From assembly GCA_025594325.1 (NCBI GenBank), contig JANHCV010000015.1, forward strand, positions 310,001 to 374,000: a DNA stretch of 64,000 nucleotides, in the 5' to 3' direction. Below, piece after piece: positions 21,930 to 31,617 of the stretch; positions within the stretch are counted from its first letter, which is position 1, and the number at the start of each line of letters is the position of its first letter. A model generated the notes under the pieces. The model saw only the letters and a program-made list of their open reading frames with translations. It did no database searches and was not told where the DNA came from. Origin of the DNA: Blastocladiella emersonii ATCC 22665 (Eukaryota; Blastocladiomycota; Blastocladiomycetes; Blastocladiales; Blastocladiaceae). Both the position numbers and the translations under genes were made by a program.

Positions 21930-23247
21930 TCAAAGACGGGTCCCACGAGCGGCCATGACGCGCCTGTACTCGGTCCAAAGAACATTTGCGACGCGGTTCC
22001 GAAGCGAGATACCGCGCTGACGAGCTCCGTCCAGCGAGGCCTCGAGGACAGCGGCCTCGTCGTCCTCCTCGTTCTCGTCGTCCAGGGGCTCGCGCCCACG
22101 CACTGGCGCCTCACGCGCCGCGTCCCGCGCGCGCCGGAGCTCCGTCTCGGCGTCGCGAAAGAAGGCGTCGCCGCCTTGGTTCCACTTGTTGATCATGTTG
22201 TGCAGCGTGCAGAGCGCGTACACAAGCTTGACTTGAGTCTTGATTGGGTAGGCCGCGCCAATCGAGAGGACGCGGAAACGCTTCTTGAGCACGCCAAAGA
22301 TATGCTCAATGGAGTTGCGGAGCGACGCGTGACGCAGATTGAAAAGCTCTTCGCGGTTCTTAACTCTACGTACGTTGGTGAAGCAGATGAGATGGCGCCA
22401 ACGTGATGGTCATGGCAGTGAGAACGTACCCATCCTTGCCGCGGGCAAACTCGCGAAGATGATAGCGGGTACCGCTGAAGGGCACGATGATGGACGTGCG
22501 GTTTGCGTAGCCGCCGTCGGCGAGGTAGAAGCGGCCGGCGGGGATCTTGAACCCACGGGCGAAGGCGTCCGAGAGCACGCGCGAGTCATGCGCCTTGCCC
22601 TCCCACCCTGCGAGAACGTAGGTGAAGTTCAAGTCAAAGTCGCAGGCAGCGAGGACATTTGAGTATATGGTCCCCTTGCGGTTTCGGAACGAGTCGTGAA
22701 GCTTAGTGGGCACAACAAACGGGATGTGCGTTCCGTCAAGCGCGCCGACCGCGTTCTGGAACGGAGCGTATTTCGGGTCGTGGGCGATGCGCTCATGCAC
22801 GGGCGTAGAATCGGACGGCTGGACAATGAACTCGGGCATCAGGCGGTACAGAGCGTCGAGCACTTGCTTCAGAACCCTGGACGCGGTCTCGCCAGAGATT
22901 TGGAACCGCTCCCTGAGGTTGCGGTTGGTGCTGCCCTCGCCGGCCATGACAAGAAAAACCATGAAGCGCGCCTCGACGGACAGCTCGCGGCCGTCGGCGA
23001 GAAGGCCACGGTCGCGGAACAGGCGGCAGATGGCCTTGAAGGTCTCGCGGGGCATACGGGCGATTTCCGAAAAACGCGTTTCGCTGTTGCACGTCAGCAG
23101 CTCTTAAACCCACGACTCGCCGGAAAGCGTGGACGTGCGGATAGGCTCCCACGAGCGGCGCTCGTTGCGAGCAGCGAGACGTCGCAGGAGAGCGAGGGCG
23201 GCTGTGAGCATTAGGCCGCGCAGCTTGCGGTTGTATCCCTTGCCCAT
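21930..23247 (-). pseudogene. Harbinger DDE transposase with in-frame stop (copy 1)
   Basis: Reading starts at an ATG at 23247 (MGKGYNRKLRG) and an intron lies at 22366-22429 (64 nt, GTACGT donor, TAG acceptor). The catalytic triad is visible: Asp in GALDGTHIP, Asp in YLADGGYANR, and Glu in RNSIEHIFGVLKKRF of the second exon. The HDSRVL and LFNLRHASLRN motifs are typical of the family. A TAA at 23104-23106 interrupts the conserved W-V-x-E-L-L motif near residue 48. Translation could restart at the MPRETFKAICRLF methionine (23055), keeping the nuclease but losing the N-terminus. A 30-nt intron could also remove the stop, but it would delete the conserved motif. A nonsense mutation is the simplest reading. 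Confidence 0.8.
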
Positions 23248-23456
23248 GTTGTTTGAGGGCTCGAGAACACGATGCGTGAGGTTAGGTGTTGATTCGTTGC
23301 AATAAGTGCGGCTGCAAAGAGGTGGGAAAGATTTTATTGCGGGGGGGCGTTCATCCAGCGGGGCGTTTGGTTCGCACGGCCGCTGAGATGAACGGGGGTG
23401 AGGTGAAACGTGGCAACTGTTTCAGCTGATCCACCTGATCTGAACCAAACGGGCCC

Positions 23457-23784
23457 TAAAGCTACAGCTGAGAACTAAGGTCTCTGTACCGAACCTTGCA
23501 AGAAGACAATCCAATCTCTCAGCAACACGTAAGTCACTTGCAGAGTGGAACGGAAAGCCGACCTCGCTGTTCCGAGCCGCTGTGGCGCAACGCGTCCATG
23601 GCGACAAGGCTTGACGACGCGTTTCTCCTCGACCTCCCTCTAATCACACTCCGATCTCACCATCAACGAGAAATATCGGATCAACCAAAATTTGTCTTTG
23701 TATATCCTTCAAAAATCTCTTGGGGTGGGCAACACGACAGCAGCCGGGGTGCGCGGGCGAAGCCTGGTGGCACTTGGCGGGTGT
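23457..23784. other. Short intergenic spacer after the transposon
   Basis: Starts with the right TAA target duplication. I see no gene or repeat in it. Confidence 0.4.
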
Positions 23785-24087
23785 TTACGGGCGGGTGGTC
23801 CCGTGGTCGCAGTCCGAGCAGTCGCGAGCGCAGTCGTCCTCGCACTGGGAGTCGCCATGGCAGCGGGAAATGCACGACATGTAGCAACGATAGCCACAGC
23901 CGCCCTGGATGGCTGTTTGATGGAGAGCGCGCTCGAAATGTCAGGGATTCGCTCATCAACAGTGTCGGAGCTCGAGACACGTACTGGCAGCGGGGACAGC
24001 CGACTTCTCAGCGGGAGCGGCCGACACGCCCGAGGCGGCGAAGCCGAGGACGACGGCGACGGCGAGGAGAACCTTGGAGACGCGCAT
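23785..24087 (-). CDS. Small secreted 8-cysteine peptide 2 (76 aa)
   Basis: Exon 1 is 24087-23985 and exon 2 is 23912-23785, separated by a 72-nt intron with a GTACGTG donor in phase 1. The signal peptide is MRVSKVLLAVAVVLGFAASG, then a short APAEKS pro-like tract. Exon 2 starts at TIQGG and carries eight cysteines in the same C-x3-C-x3-C-x3-C-x5-C-x3-C-x3-C-x2-C spacing as peptide 1. Between the fourth and fifth cysteines it reads HGDSQ, and the tail is DHGTTRP. It is divergent from peptide 3, with which it shares a 1.1-kb upstream region. Only the cysteines and the EDDCARDCSDC end are strongly kept relative to peptide 1, so the mature sequence has diversified. Confidence 0.75.
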
Positions 24088-24150
24088 GTTGAAGATGTGG
24101 AAGGGTGGAGGGGCTCGAGGATGCTTGCTCTGCTGGTCCAGCTGATGAGG

Positions 24151-24174
24151 CGGGGGGACCGACCGCTATTTATC
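24151..24174 (-). promoter_or_regulatory. Shared core promoter of 8-Cys peptide gene 2
   Basis: On the minus strand: GATAAATAGCGG, then TCGGTCCCCCCG, followed by a CTGGACCAGCAGAGCAAGC tract towards the gene. The box starts 87 bp before the ATG at 24087. Confidence 0.7.
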
Positions 24175-25118
24175 GGCTTCGACTTAACAGCTGAGCGGGT
24201 CGGCTCGCGCGTGGTTACGCGTCAGAGGAGCGGGCAAGGCCTGAGCGGTCGCTCGCCTCGAAAGTCGGACCGGGATCTGCACACCAGCGGTCAACCCGCG
24301 CCTCGATCAAGGACGCGGCGGGGGCCCAAACCCTGCGGTAAGATTCCAGGTTCGGCGCTGAGCTCCTGAGCTGTACTCTGTTCACATGCGACCTTGCACG
24401 CGCGCACGTGCGAAAAAGCGGCCTTGTGCACGTCGGACGCGACGCACGTTGCAACGGTGGAGTCCTCGAGTCGGCGCCCAGCGAGGTCGAAATCCAAGTT
24501 GTGAGACAATTTCATCACGGTATCATTGCTCTGTCGCACCCAAGTTCGACGCGTTTGGTGACGGTCACCTGCTCGGCGGCGCCAAATGGAGGGCTGCGCC
24601 ACCGATGCGACGAACCTCCATCCGTGGTAGGGCGCTCCTGATCTGGGTGCCGCCCACCGGTCACCCGATGCACCGAAATGCACCCCAAATGCCCCCACCC
24701 CGGTCGCAGGACCGATGGACGCGCGTAGTTGTGCTCGCTCGCACGCGTTTTCGTGCGACCAACTTGAAATTGAGGTCGATGTTCGTCGCGTGCCCGCGGT
24801 CACAGGTTCACCCCTCGGTCGCCCGAATGGGCGCTTTGTGAACCACAACGCGTTTTTTGCTGGTTTAAGCGACACGGCGGCGGCTCAACCGTCGACTTTT
24901 CGAGGTCACACGGGCTGCTGGGCGTCACGCGCGCGCGTTCAACGCAGGAATGAGGCCCCAGCGGCTGTGAACCGCAGTTCACAAGCGCTCGATTCGGCTT
25001 CAGTTCTCGAGTCGGCGCTCCGCTGCGCGTGCACGCGCGCAAAGTGCGTGAAGCCGGTGGCAGAGTTTGGAGAGCAAAGTTCTTGGCGACCTTTCGCGCG
25101 AGGGCGTAGGTCCGAGGC
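24175..25118. other. Shared upstream region between divergent peptide genes 2 and 3
   Basis: No gene. The 24590-24750 part resembles 17890-18060 upstream of peptide gene 1, so upstream DNA was probably copied together with the genes. Confidence 0.45.
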
Positions 25119-25142
25119 GATAAATAGCGGCCAGCCCCCCGC
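25119..25142 (+). promoter_or_regulatory. Shared core promoter of 8-Cys peptide gene 3
   Basis: GATAAATAGCGGCC, then AGCCCCCCGC, then CTGGACCAGCAGAGCAAGC. The box starts 93 bp before the ATG at 25212. The downstream tract is identical to that of peptide gene 2. Confidence 0.72.
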
Positions 25143-25211
25143 TCCTTCGACTGGACCAGCAGAGCAAGCTTTCTCGAGTCTTCCTCCCCACCCCCACAAC
25201 TCACCCTCACC

Positions 25212-25616
25212 ATGAAGTTCTCCAAGGTCCTCCTCGCTGTCGCCGTCGTCCTCGGCTTCGCCGCCTCCGGCGTGTCGGCCGCCCCCGCTGAGAAGTCGAT
25301 CCTTCCCTCGGCTAGCGGTGCGTGGTCATAAAGCTGACCTTTTCTATGCCCCGGCAGCTTACCTTGTTCCCCTTTCTACCTTCGTTCTAGCCGGCATCCA
25401 GGGCTGCTCCTACCAGTACGTAATCGCGCGTGAACGCGAGCTCGCCATGATGCCCTTGCGCATGGACGAGCCTGGACGACGATTCTGGGCGACGTCTAAC
25501 CGTAATTTCACACCAGGTGCTACATTCGTTGCATTCGAGGCTGCGGGAACGACTCGAGCTGCAAGGACGACTGCAACTACATGTGCATGGATTGCGACGA
25601 CGGCCACCGCCCTTGA
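25212..25616 (+). CDS. Small secreted 8-cysteine peptide 3 (76 aa, three exons)
   Basis: Exons 25212-25317, 25391-25415 and 25517-25616. The signal peptide (MKFSKVLLAVAVVLGFAASG) is almost identical to that of peptide 2. The first intron is in phase 1, as in all members. A second intron splits the module right after GCSYQ in phase 2, exactly where the three-module gene at 28.6-29.5 kb is split. The module keeps the family spacing C-x3-C-x3-C-x3-C-x5-C-x3-C-x3-C-x2-C and ends DDGHRP. The tiny 25-nt middle exon codes only AGIQGCSYQ, so simple gene finders would miss it. The shared internal intron makes this the closest single-module relative of the three-module precursor. Confidence 0.75.
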
Positions 25617-26959
25617 ATTCGACCTGCCCGGCTCGCTCTGGTGTCGCTCGACAGCGTCGCCCACCGTGTCCACAACCCGCCAAGGTGTCGTGGTGACGAT
25701 TTTTTTTGAACGCATACATATACACGAATCTTTTGTAAATGGATTTCACTCGAGAGAGTAAAAACGACAGTTGGCGAGCGGCGATCGAAAGCGCGTTGGC
25801 CAAAACACGTGATCCTGATCGCGACGCATGGAGTGGTCGGTGAAGCGTTGTGACGATCACAGCTCGACGCTACAGTCTCAATGCTTGCTAGTTCGATGTG
25901 TGTGAGTTGCAGCAAATCAACTTACAGTGACTCTTTACTCCAACTTTCACAGCCAAAAAATATCGTTTGTGAGCGAGTTTCGGGGTCAAATTGCGGGTGA
26001 GTGGTAACCGCTTTTCTACCCGTGATCATGAAAAATTCCGATTTATGTGCTCGTCATTACAGATGCTTTAGCCGTCATCGTGGCTCTTTGCGGTTTGTCG
26101 CGGCGTTGCGCAGAAGAAGGGGAGCATCCTTGCGAGGACTGCTCGTTTGGTAGGCTGCAAGCGGAGGCCCCGCTTTGCTACAAACCGCCCAACTTTGATT
26201 ATGAGGGTGTGCCGCTGACGTCAAACAGGCAATGAAAGCCGCCATTTGGGTTTGTCAGCGTCAGGACTTTAATTGTGGCGTACCATCACCCTCGCCAACA
26301 CCTGCTTGTCGCAGTAGAGCTTGTTGGCCTCGACGTTCGTGGTTGTCGCAGCGATGATGGCAGTGCACCTTGCCGCTCTCCTTGATCACTTCCACCACAT
26401 GAGCGTGGATCGGTGGCAGGTGCTCGGCAGAATGATACACGCATTGCTGAGGCAAGCGTACACCTAGTCAAGGAGGTGTATTCCTGCCTTTGGCCCTGAA
26501 CCAGGGCTGGGTGAGGTGAGAGAGGTTGACAAAGCAGGGAGCGGCGCTGCGGGAGCGCGATGAGCCAGCGAGACGAATGCGGGCGTAAACAGGCAAGATC
26601 AGGTGGACGATCACCACGATCGCCACCACATGAACGACGCGTAACAGTTGGTCATAGCGCCTGATCTCAAGCCCGTATCACAACTACAATCAATCAGCTT
26701 GCCCTCCGCGGGCATTCATGAATTCCTTCAACGAATTCCATCAATGCGCTCCTTCAGCCTCAGATCTATCCATTTTTCTCTCTCTATTGCGACGCTCTCA
26801 AAAGGGTGCTCGTTCATCCAAGAGGAGGTTTTATGATCAAAAGTAAGCTCTCATCTCAAACTCGTGGCACTCAAAACAAAATCCGCTTGGAACGTGGGAG
26901 ATCTTGGCGACATCGACCGCGTCACGCGTCGCAGGTCGAGTTGGTGAAACGCTTCGCGC
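25617..26959. other. Gene-poor stretch between peptide genes 3 and 4
   Basis: 1.3 kb, comparatively AT-rich. Short frames near 26047-26235 and 26261-26471 show no family features. I see no gene I can support. Confidence 0.4.
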
Positions 26960-27253
26960 TTAGGGGAAGGGCGGGCGGTCGCAGTCTGAGCAGCCGCGGA
27001 TGCAGTCGTTCTCACACTGGCGGTCGCCGTGGCAGCTGTACTCGCACGCATGGTAGCAAGCGAAGCCGCAGCTCTGCACGCCTATGTGATCAGGAATGGG
27101 GATGGGTGAGATGTTGACTCAGAAGAAACCGGTGTGAACACGCTATCACGAACCAACGTTGGCAGCCTTGGACTCGGCGGGGGCAGCCGAGATGCCCGAG
27201 GCGGCAAAGCCAAGGACGACAGCGACGGCGAAGAGGGCCTTGATGAGCTTCAT
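26960..27253 (-). CDS. Small secreted 8-cysteine peptide 4 (73 aa)
   Basis: Exon 1 is 27253-27154 and exon 2 is 27081-26960. The 72-nt intron uses a GTTCGTG donor in phase 1, giving the junction NVG/GVQSC. The signal peptide is MKLIKALFAVAVVLGFAASG, with an SAAPAESKAA pro-like stretch. The module has the family's eight cysteines at the standard spacing, with HGDRQ between Cys4 and Cys5 and a DRPPFP tail that replaces the DDGxRP ending of the others. It is the most divergent single-module member in the mature part while keeping signal peptide, intron phase and promoter. The gene is isolated by more than 1 kb on both sides. Confidence 0.72.
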
Positions 27254-27320
27254 GTTGTTGGCGGTTTGAAGGTCGGGGAGGAGGCTGGGGTTGCTGGCTC
27301 TGCTGAATCGGCTTTGGACC

Positions 27321-27344
27321 GCGGGGGGCTGGCCGCTATCTATC
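27321..27344 (-). promoter_or_regulatory. Shared core promoter of 8-Cys peptide gene 4
   Basis: On the minus strand: GATAGATAGCGGCC, then AGCCCCCCGC, then a CAGCAGAGC tract. The box starts 91 bp before the ATG at 27253. One base in the TATA-like box differs from the other members (GATAGATA). Confidence 0.68.
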
Positions 27345-28608
27345 GCCTCAAGCTCACTCGCCCTCTTCCTTCAGCGTGAAGCCCATGGTACGCTTCGCGT
27401 TGGAGAGCGAAACGGTCGGCAACTTGCACACGCGTGCGTGCGTCGCTGGCGGCGGCTACTTCCCTGGGAGCCGAGACCAGATCAGGAACTTGCAGACGCT
27501 CGGGCACACCGTCATCATATTCGTATGTATTGCGGATCCCAGTCGGGGGACGTGCGTGGGCGAGTGAATTGGTCGCATGATGCACGTACGCGAGTGCGCA
27601 CGCGAGCGGACGAGTTGAGCCGACGTCGAAGCGACACCTTGAATCCTGAACGAGGACCGCGTGCGGATGCGCGCGCGTTGGTCGGGATCGAATCAAGAAA
27701 GTGAGCCCAGATTCGCACACGGATGCCAGAACAGGTGGTGGTGCATGGTGGCCACGCAGGCCACCGCTCTGTTTACTGACATTGCGCACGCGACTCCCAG
27801 GGCCCGAGCTCGCGATTCTTGGGCGCGTGACCAGGCGACGCGCTTTCTTCTCTCGGCCAGGTTGTCAAGCGGGGCATCACTGGGAGCCAACTGCCAGGGA
27901 GTGTGTAAATGCGGGAGGCGACTGACGCCTACGACCTGGTCCGGTCAGCGACGCCTGGCTGCGCGATTCGAACGAATGGCGCGTTGGTGGCTTGAGCAAA
28001 CACTTTTATGGACGCGTTCTGTTATCACGTGTTTTATGTCACGCGCATGCTGCGGCTCGTCTTTGGTGCCTTGCCTTGCCTTGCCTTCACAACCACGCCG
28101 CTGTGTTCAATCAACAAAGGTTGCTTCTTGCGTCGCGCGGTATACAGACCCTGTTGCTCCAACGAATGAGCCCAGCTCGGGCCTGGCGATGCCGAGCATG
28201 GTAAAACCTGAGAGAGCGAGGTAACTAAAGCGGCCGTCTTGTTATTGGCATTAAACTACTCACACTGCTCGTTGCTCACGGCGGGAATCTCGTGAGGTTG
28301 GTGACTGAAGCGACCACCCACTGTTGCCAGCCAAGCACACACTTTCATTGACAAGGGAGATGCAAGCTTGTGCAAACGTTTTTCAAAGCTTTCTCCTTCA
28401 CGCGTTAATAGGTCGCCAAGTCATGAAGAAAGCTAGACCCTCTCTATTCGAAACACGGTTCCATTGTGGAGCTCAACCGACTAGAAACCAATGAATCTTT
28501 TAAGCAAAACTGTCTGTGTATCAATCAATCATCATCGATCTTCTTACTCTATCCCATCATCTCCTCCTTGTCAACAGTTCCGCTTGGCGCCGTCAGGTCC
28601 GAGGCCAT
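27345..28608. other. Gene-poor stretch between peptide genes 4 and 5
   Basis: 1.26 kb. There is a short TTGCC repeat near 28072-28090. No gene I can support; the remaining open frames are short and compositionally random. Confidence 0.4.
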
Positions 28609-29547
28609 TCAGGGGCGGCGGATCGGGTCGTCGCAGCCCATGCAGTCGAGGTTGCACTGGTCCTTGCACTTGTTGTCGTTGCCGCAGCGCTTCGAGCAAG
28701 CGCGGTAGCACCTGGGAGCGAGAAGAAGTGGTTAGACGGTGATCGACGAGGAGCGGGGATCGCGCGGCGCGGCCGTCGCCAAAGAATCGAGTTTCCTCGA
28801 GACCTTCTTGGCGCGGTGCAACGCGACACGACGCGGCCACGGTAGATCGAACGTCGAGATAGAAACGTACTGGTACGAACAGCCCTTGATGGAGGCGGAC
28901 TCGGTGTTCAGGCTGGCGAACTCGCGGCGGATCGGGTCGTCGCAGCCCATGCAGTCCAGGTTGCACTGGTCCTTGCACTTGTTGTCGTTGCCGCAACGCT
29001 TGGAGCACGAGCGGTAGCACCTGGGTAGAAGAGAGGGAGGTTAGGGCGTGATTGATGAGGTGGAATCCGCGATCGCGCGCGGCTCCGCCGTGAAGGATCC
29101 CAGTTTCCTCGGTCCACCACCAGGGGCAAGGCCGGGTTCGCGCAGCGCGGCGACAGCGTAAAATTTTGAGCGAGAAAAAAAAAACGTACTGGTACGAGCA
29201 GCCCTGGATCGAGACGGCCTCGGCGTTGAGGGCGGCGAACTCGCGGCGGATCGGGTCGTCACAGCCCATGCAGTCCAGGTTGCACTGGTCCTTGCACTTG
29301 TTGTCGTTGCCGCAGCGCTTCGAGCAGCGGATGTAGCACTGGTACGAGCAGCCCTCGGTGCCTGGAGCGAGAAAAGGCGAAGAAAACCGTCAGGATCGCG
29401 ACCAGGAAGCCGTGGGAGGTCGTGGCGGGCAGACGACGCACCAGCGGCGATGGCGGCGGCCTTGTTCTCAGCGGGGCCAGCGTTGACGCCCGAGGCGGCG
29501 AAGCCGAGGACAACGGCGACGGCGAGGATGACGTTGGAGACGCGCAT
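28609..29547 (-). CDS. Three-module 8-cysteine secreted precursor (peptide 5, 176 aa)
   Basis: Exons 29547-29442, 29361-29190, 29020-28871 and 28711-28609. The signal peptide is MRVSNVILAVAVVLGFAASG. Three modules follow, each with the family spacing C-x3-C-x3-C-x3-C-x5-C-x3-C-x3-C-x2-C, and nearly identical (CSKRCGNDNKCKDQC in all three). They are joined by about 20-residue linkers starting DDPIRREFA; the last module ends DDPIRRP. Introns 2 and 3 split successive modules at the same codon (after GCSYQ or GCSYQ-like) and are themselves similar, sharing a GAGGAAACT...CCGCGCGATC block, so a whole exon-intron unit was duplicated. The RR dibasic in each linker is a candidate Kex2-type cleavage site that would release separate modules; this is inference. 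It could instead act as a multivalent chain. Confidence 0.78.
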
Positions 29548-29616
29548 GTTGAGGAGGTGAGGGGACGGTGGGAGGAAGGGCTAGAAGATGTTTGCTCTGC
29601 TGGATCACCTCTGTAC

Positions 29617-29641
29617 GGCGGGGGACCGGCCGCTATTTATC
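29617..29641 (-). promoter_or_regulatory. Shared core promoter of the three-module precursor gene
   Basis: On the minus strand: GATAAATAGCGGCC, then GGTCCCCCGCC, then a CCAGCAGAGCAAAC tract. The box starts 94 bp before the ATG at 29547. Confidence 0.7.
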
Positions 29642-31617
29642 TGCTCCGGCGCTCCCCTCTCCTCCCCGCCGCTCGCTCTCACGCTGCTGCGAGGGGACGG
29701 GTTCACCGCCCTCGCCGAATAGCGCTGGGCGGATACTGACGCGCGGCCCCGGGACACGCGACCATCGACCCGCGCGCGTCGCTCCAGTAACCCTGACCGC
29801 GACGATGATCTACCGCCGCGAGACACGCCCGCGAGACACCCCGGTCCCTTCAGACCTTGCATTGCGGTCGGCGCGCGCTGCACGGGGCAGGTCGGCTGCG
29901 CGGTCCCATGACGGTGTCGGTCATCACGCTCGCCCGCATTGCATTTAGTCGGCGCCCCAACGGCGGCAGGTGAGATGCCCAATCGTCCGAGTGTGCGCGG
30001 AAAGCATGCGAGTTGGGTCGACTTTGCGCGTGCGCGTCGCGCCGCGGGGTCATGTGCGCGTGACCCGCGAGGCTTGTGACCCGGCCGCAGGAAATCGGCG
30101 CATCTGGTGTCGCGGCGATCAAGAGAGATCAGGCTTCGCGCCGTGTCGGGTCAGTGGCGGATGAACCCGCTGCGATCGAGTAGCTGATGACGCGGGAGGT
30201 GATTAGCGCAACCTGGGGACGCGCACGCGCCCGGATCTCGGAGCCATGGTTCGAGTGGCTGACACGCTCGCGTGCGTGCGGAAGGTCGACGCCGCACCGC
30301 AATGCACAGCTGGGCGTAAGTGGTTGGGTCTACACCAATGATTTTATCATGATCGAGTGGATTACGGCCGGGTCAGCAGATATCTGGCGGGCTATACCGA
30401 CGGGAACGCGTCCGTGGTGGAGGGTTACGCGCAAAGTTGCATGACGGCGCCAAGCCCAATATCCGCCGGATAAGTGAGCATGTCGGTTGAGCGAGGCCAG
30501 CATCCGCTTTTCGCTTAAGTCCACCACCGCGCTCTGCAGTGCGACCTCCGCCGCCGCTCTCACGCTTCAAGACGGCGCGAACGTTGCTGCTGCGCTCACA
30601 TTCCAGCACGAAGATGGACTGTACCGTTAGCCGTCAGCAAAACGTTCAGTGTCGCTGAAACGGTGGCAGATCGAGTTGCCACGACGATCATTTGGTGGCG
30701 GTTGAACTGAATTTCGCTGAGCTGTCGATGGAATTGCTACGAGCTGGGGACGTGTGAGCCGTGGGGACCCCTCGCTCCGCTTGCATAACACCGTCCCTGT
30801 GGCGAACTCACCGGATCCGCCAATTTAGAGGGTGATAAGGCGGCGACACGCGTCGAGTTCTTGGGGCGAGGGTTGTGTGAGGTCCGTCCTTGCCAGCGAC
30901 CGAGCGCGCCGACGCTGAGCCCGCTCGCACTGTTTCCCACCGTCCTCGTGGCGGGTCCACTGGACCCGCTAATGATGAGGCTGATGAGGCGTATATGAGT
31001 GTGGAGAAATCGAGGCGGGGAGTTGGGTGAGGTCCACCCGAGCCGTTAAGCGAGCTCATCCCCAGCGCGTTTGCCCGCCCTGACGCGCGACTCGTCCCGC
31101 CGAACAAGCGTCGCGAGCGTCGTTCAGGCCAAGCTTGCGAAGAAGCGCTTCGAGCGTCGATTTGCTTTCGGGTTGTGGGGGTGCGACCCGGTGGGGCCAG
31201 CCGCGCAAGACGCAGTGTGAGACGCGTTGCGATATCACGCCAGCTCACCTGATGCTCGCCGCGCCGCGATTTCGCCTCGCCTTGCCTGCTTCTTCGCCAG
31301 CCTTCGACCTCCCGTCATCCTCTACTCGACCAGTTCGCCACCCCGTCTTCGTCTTGCTACCTTCCACCCAACCAGCTGCACCCTGCTGCAGCCATCCCGG
31401 AGACGGAGGCGCGGCTCGCGGTTGCTTCGTGCCCGCGGTCGGGGTCCTCTGCCCCTCCAAGAGCGAACCGCGAGGTCTCTCTGACGTCCCGCCGCGCGGA
31501 CCGACAGCGGGGATTCGTTCGTTTCCAGCCTCGATATGTTGCTAGTGTTATGTTCAGAAACGGATAGTGATTTGGGGAAACAGAGGAGGATACTAGTGCG
31601 CGAGGCGGGCGGGGTGG
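29642..31617. other. Gene-poor stretch between the peptide cluster and the histone-chaperone gene
   Basis: 2.0 kb without a frame I can support. Between 30780 and 31000 two stretches resemble each other (GTGGCGAACTCACCGGATCCGCCAAT and GTGGCGGGTCCACTGGACC contexts), each followed by GGGGAG or GGGGCGAG and GTTGNGTGAGGTCC. This suggests an old tandem duplication of about 180 bp. Confidence 0.4.

Larger units (their letters stand above)
21018..23456 (-). mobile_element. PIF/Harbinger-type DNA transposon, copy 1 (2,439 bp)
   Basis: Termini are inverted repeats beginning GGGCCCGTTTGGTTC at both ends, followed by an imperfect shared ATCAGGTGGATCA block. The element is flanked by a 3-bp target-site duplication TAA (21015-21017 and 23457-23459), as expected for PIF/Harbinger (TWA targets). 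It carries a DDE transposase on the minus strand and a second, convergently placed small frame on the plus strand. It matches the copy at 55072-57510 in length, and every translated frame compared is identical, so one copy is very recent or they have been homogenised. Strand is given by the transposase. Confidence 0.92.

Noticed and set aside
26261-26471. Short frame with Cys and His clusters that looked like a zinc finger
   Set aside because: The apparent pattern changes with frame, there is no start with good context, and no signal peptide or family promoter.
27955-27985. TTCGAA-like T-loop sequence suggesting a tRNA
   Set aside because: The flanking bases do not form the required T-stem, and no D or anticodon arm can be placed at the right distance.
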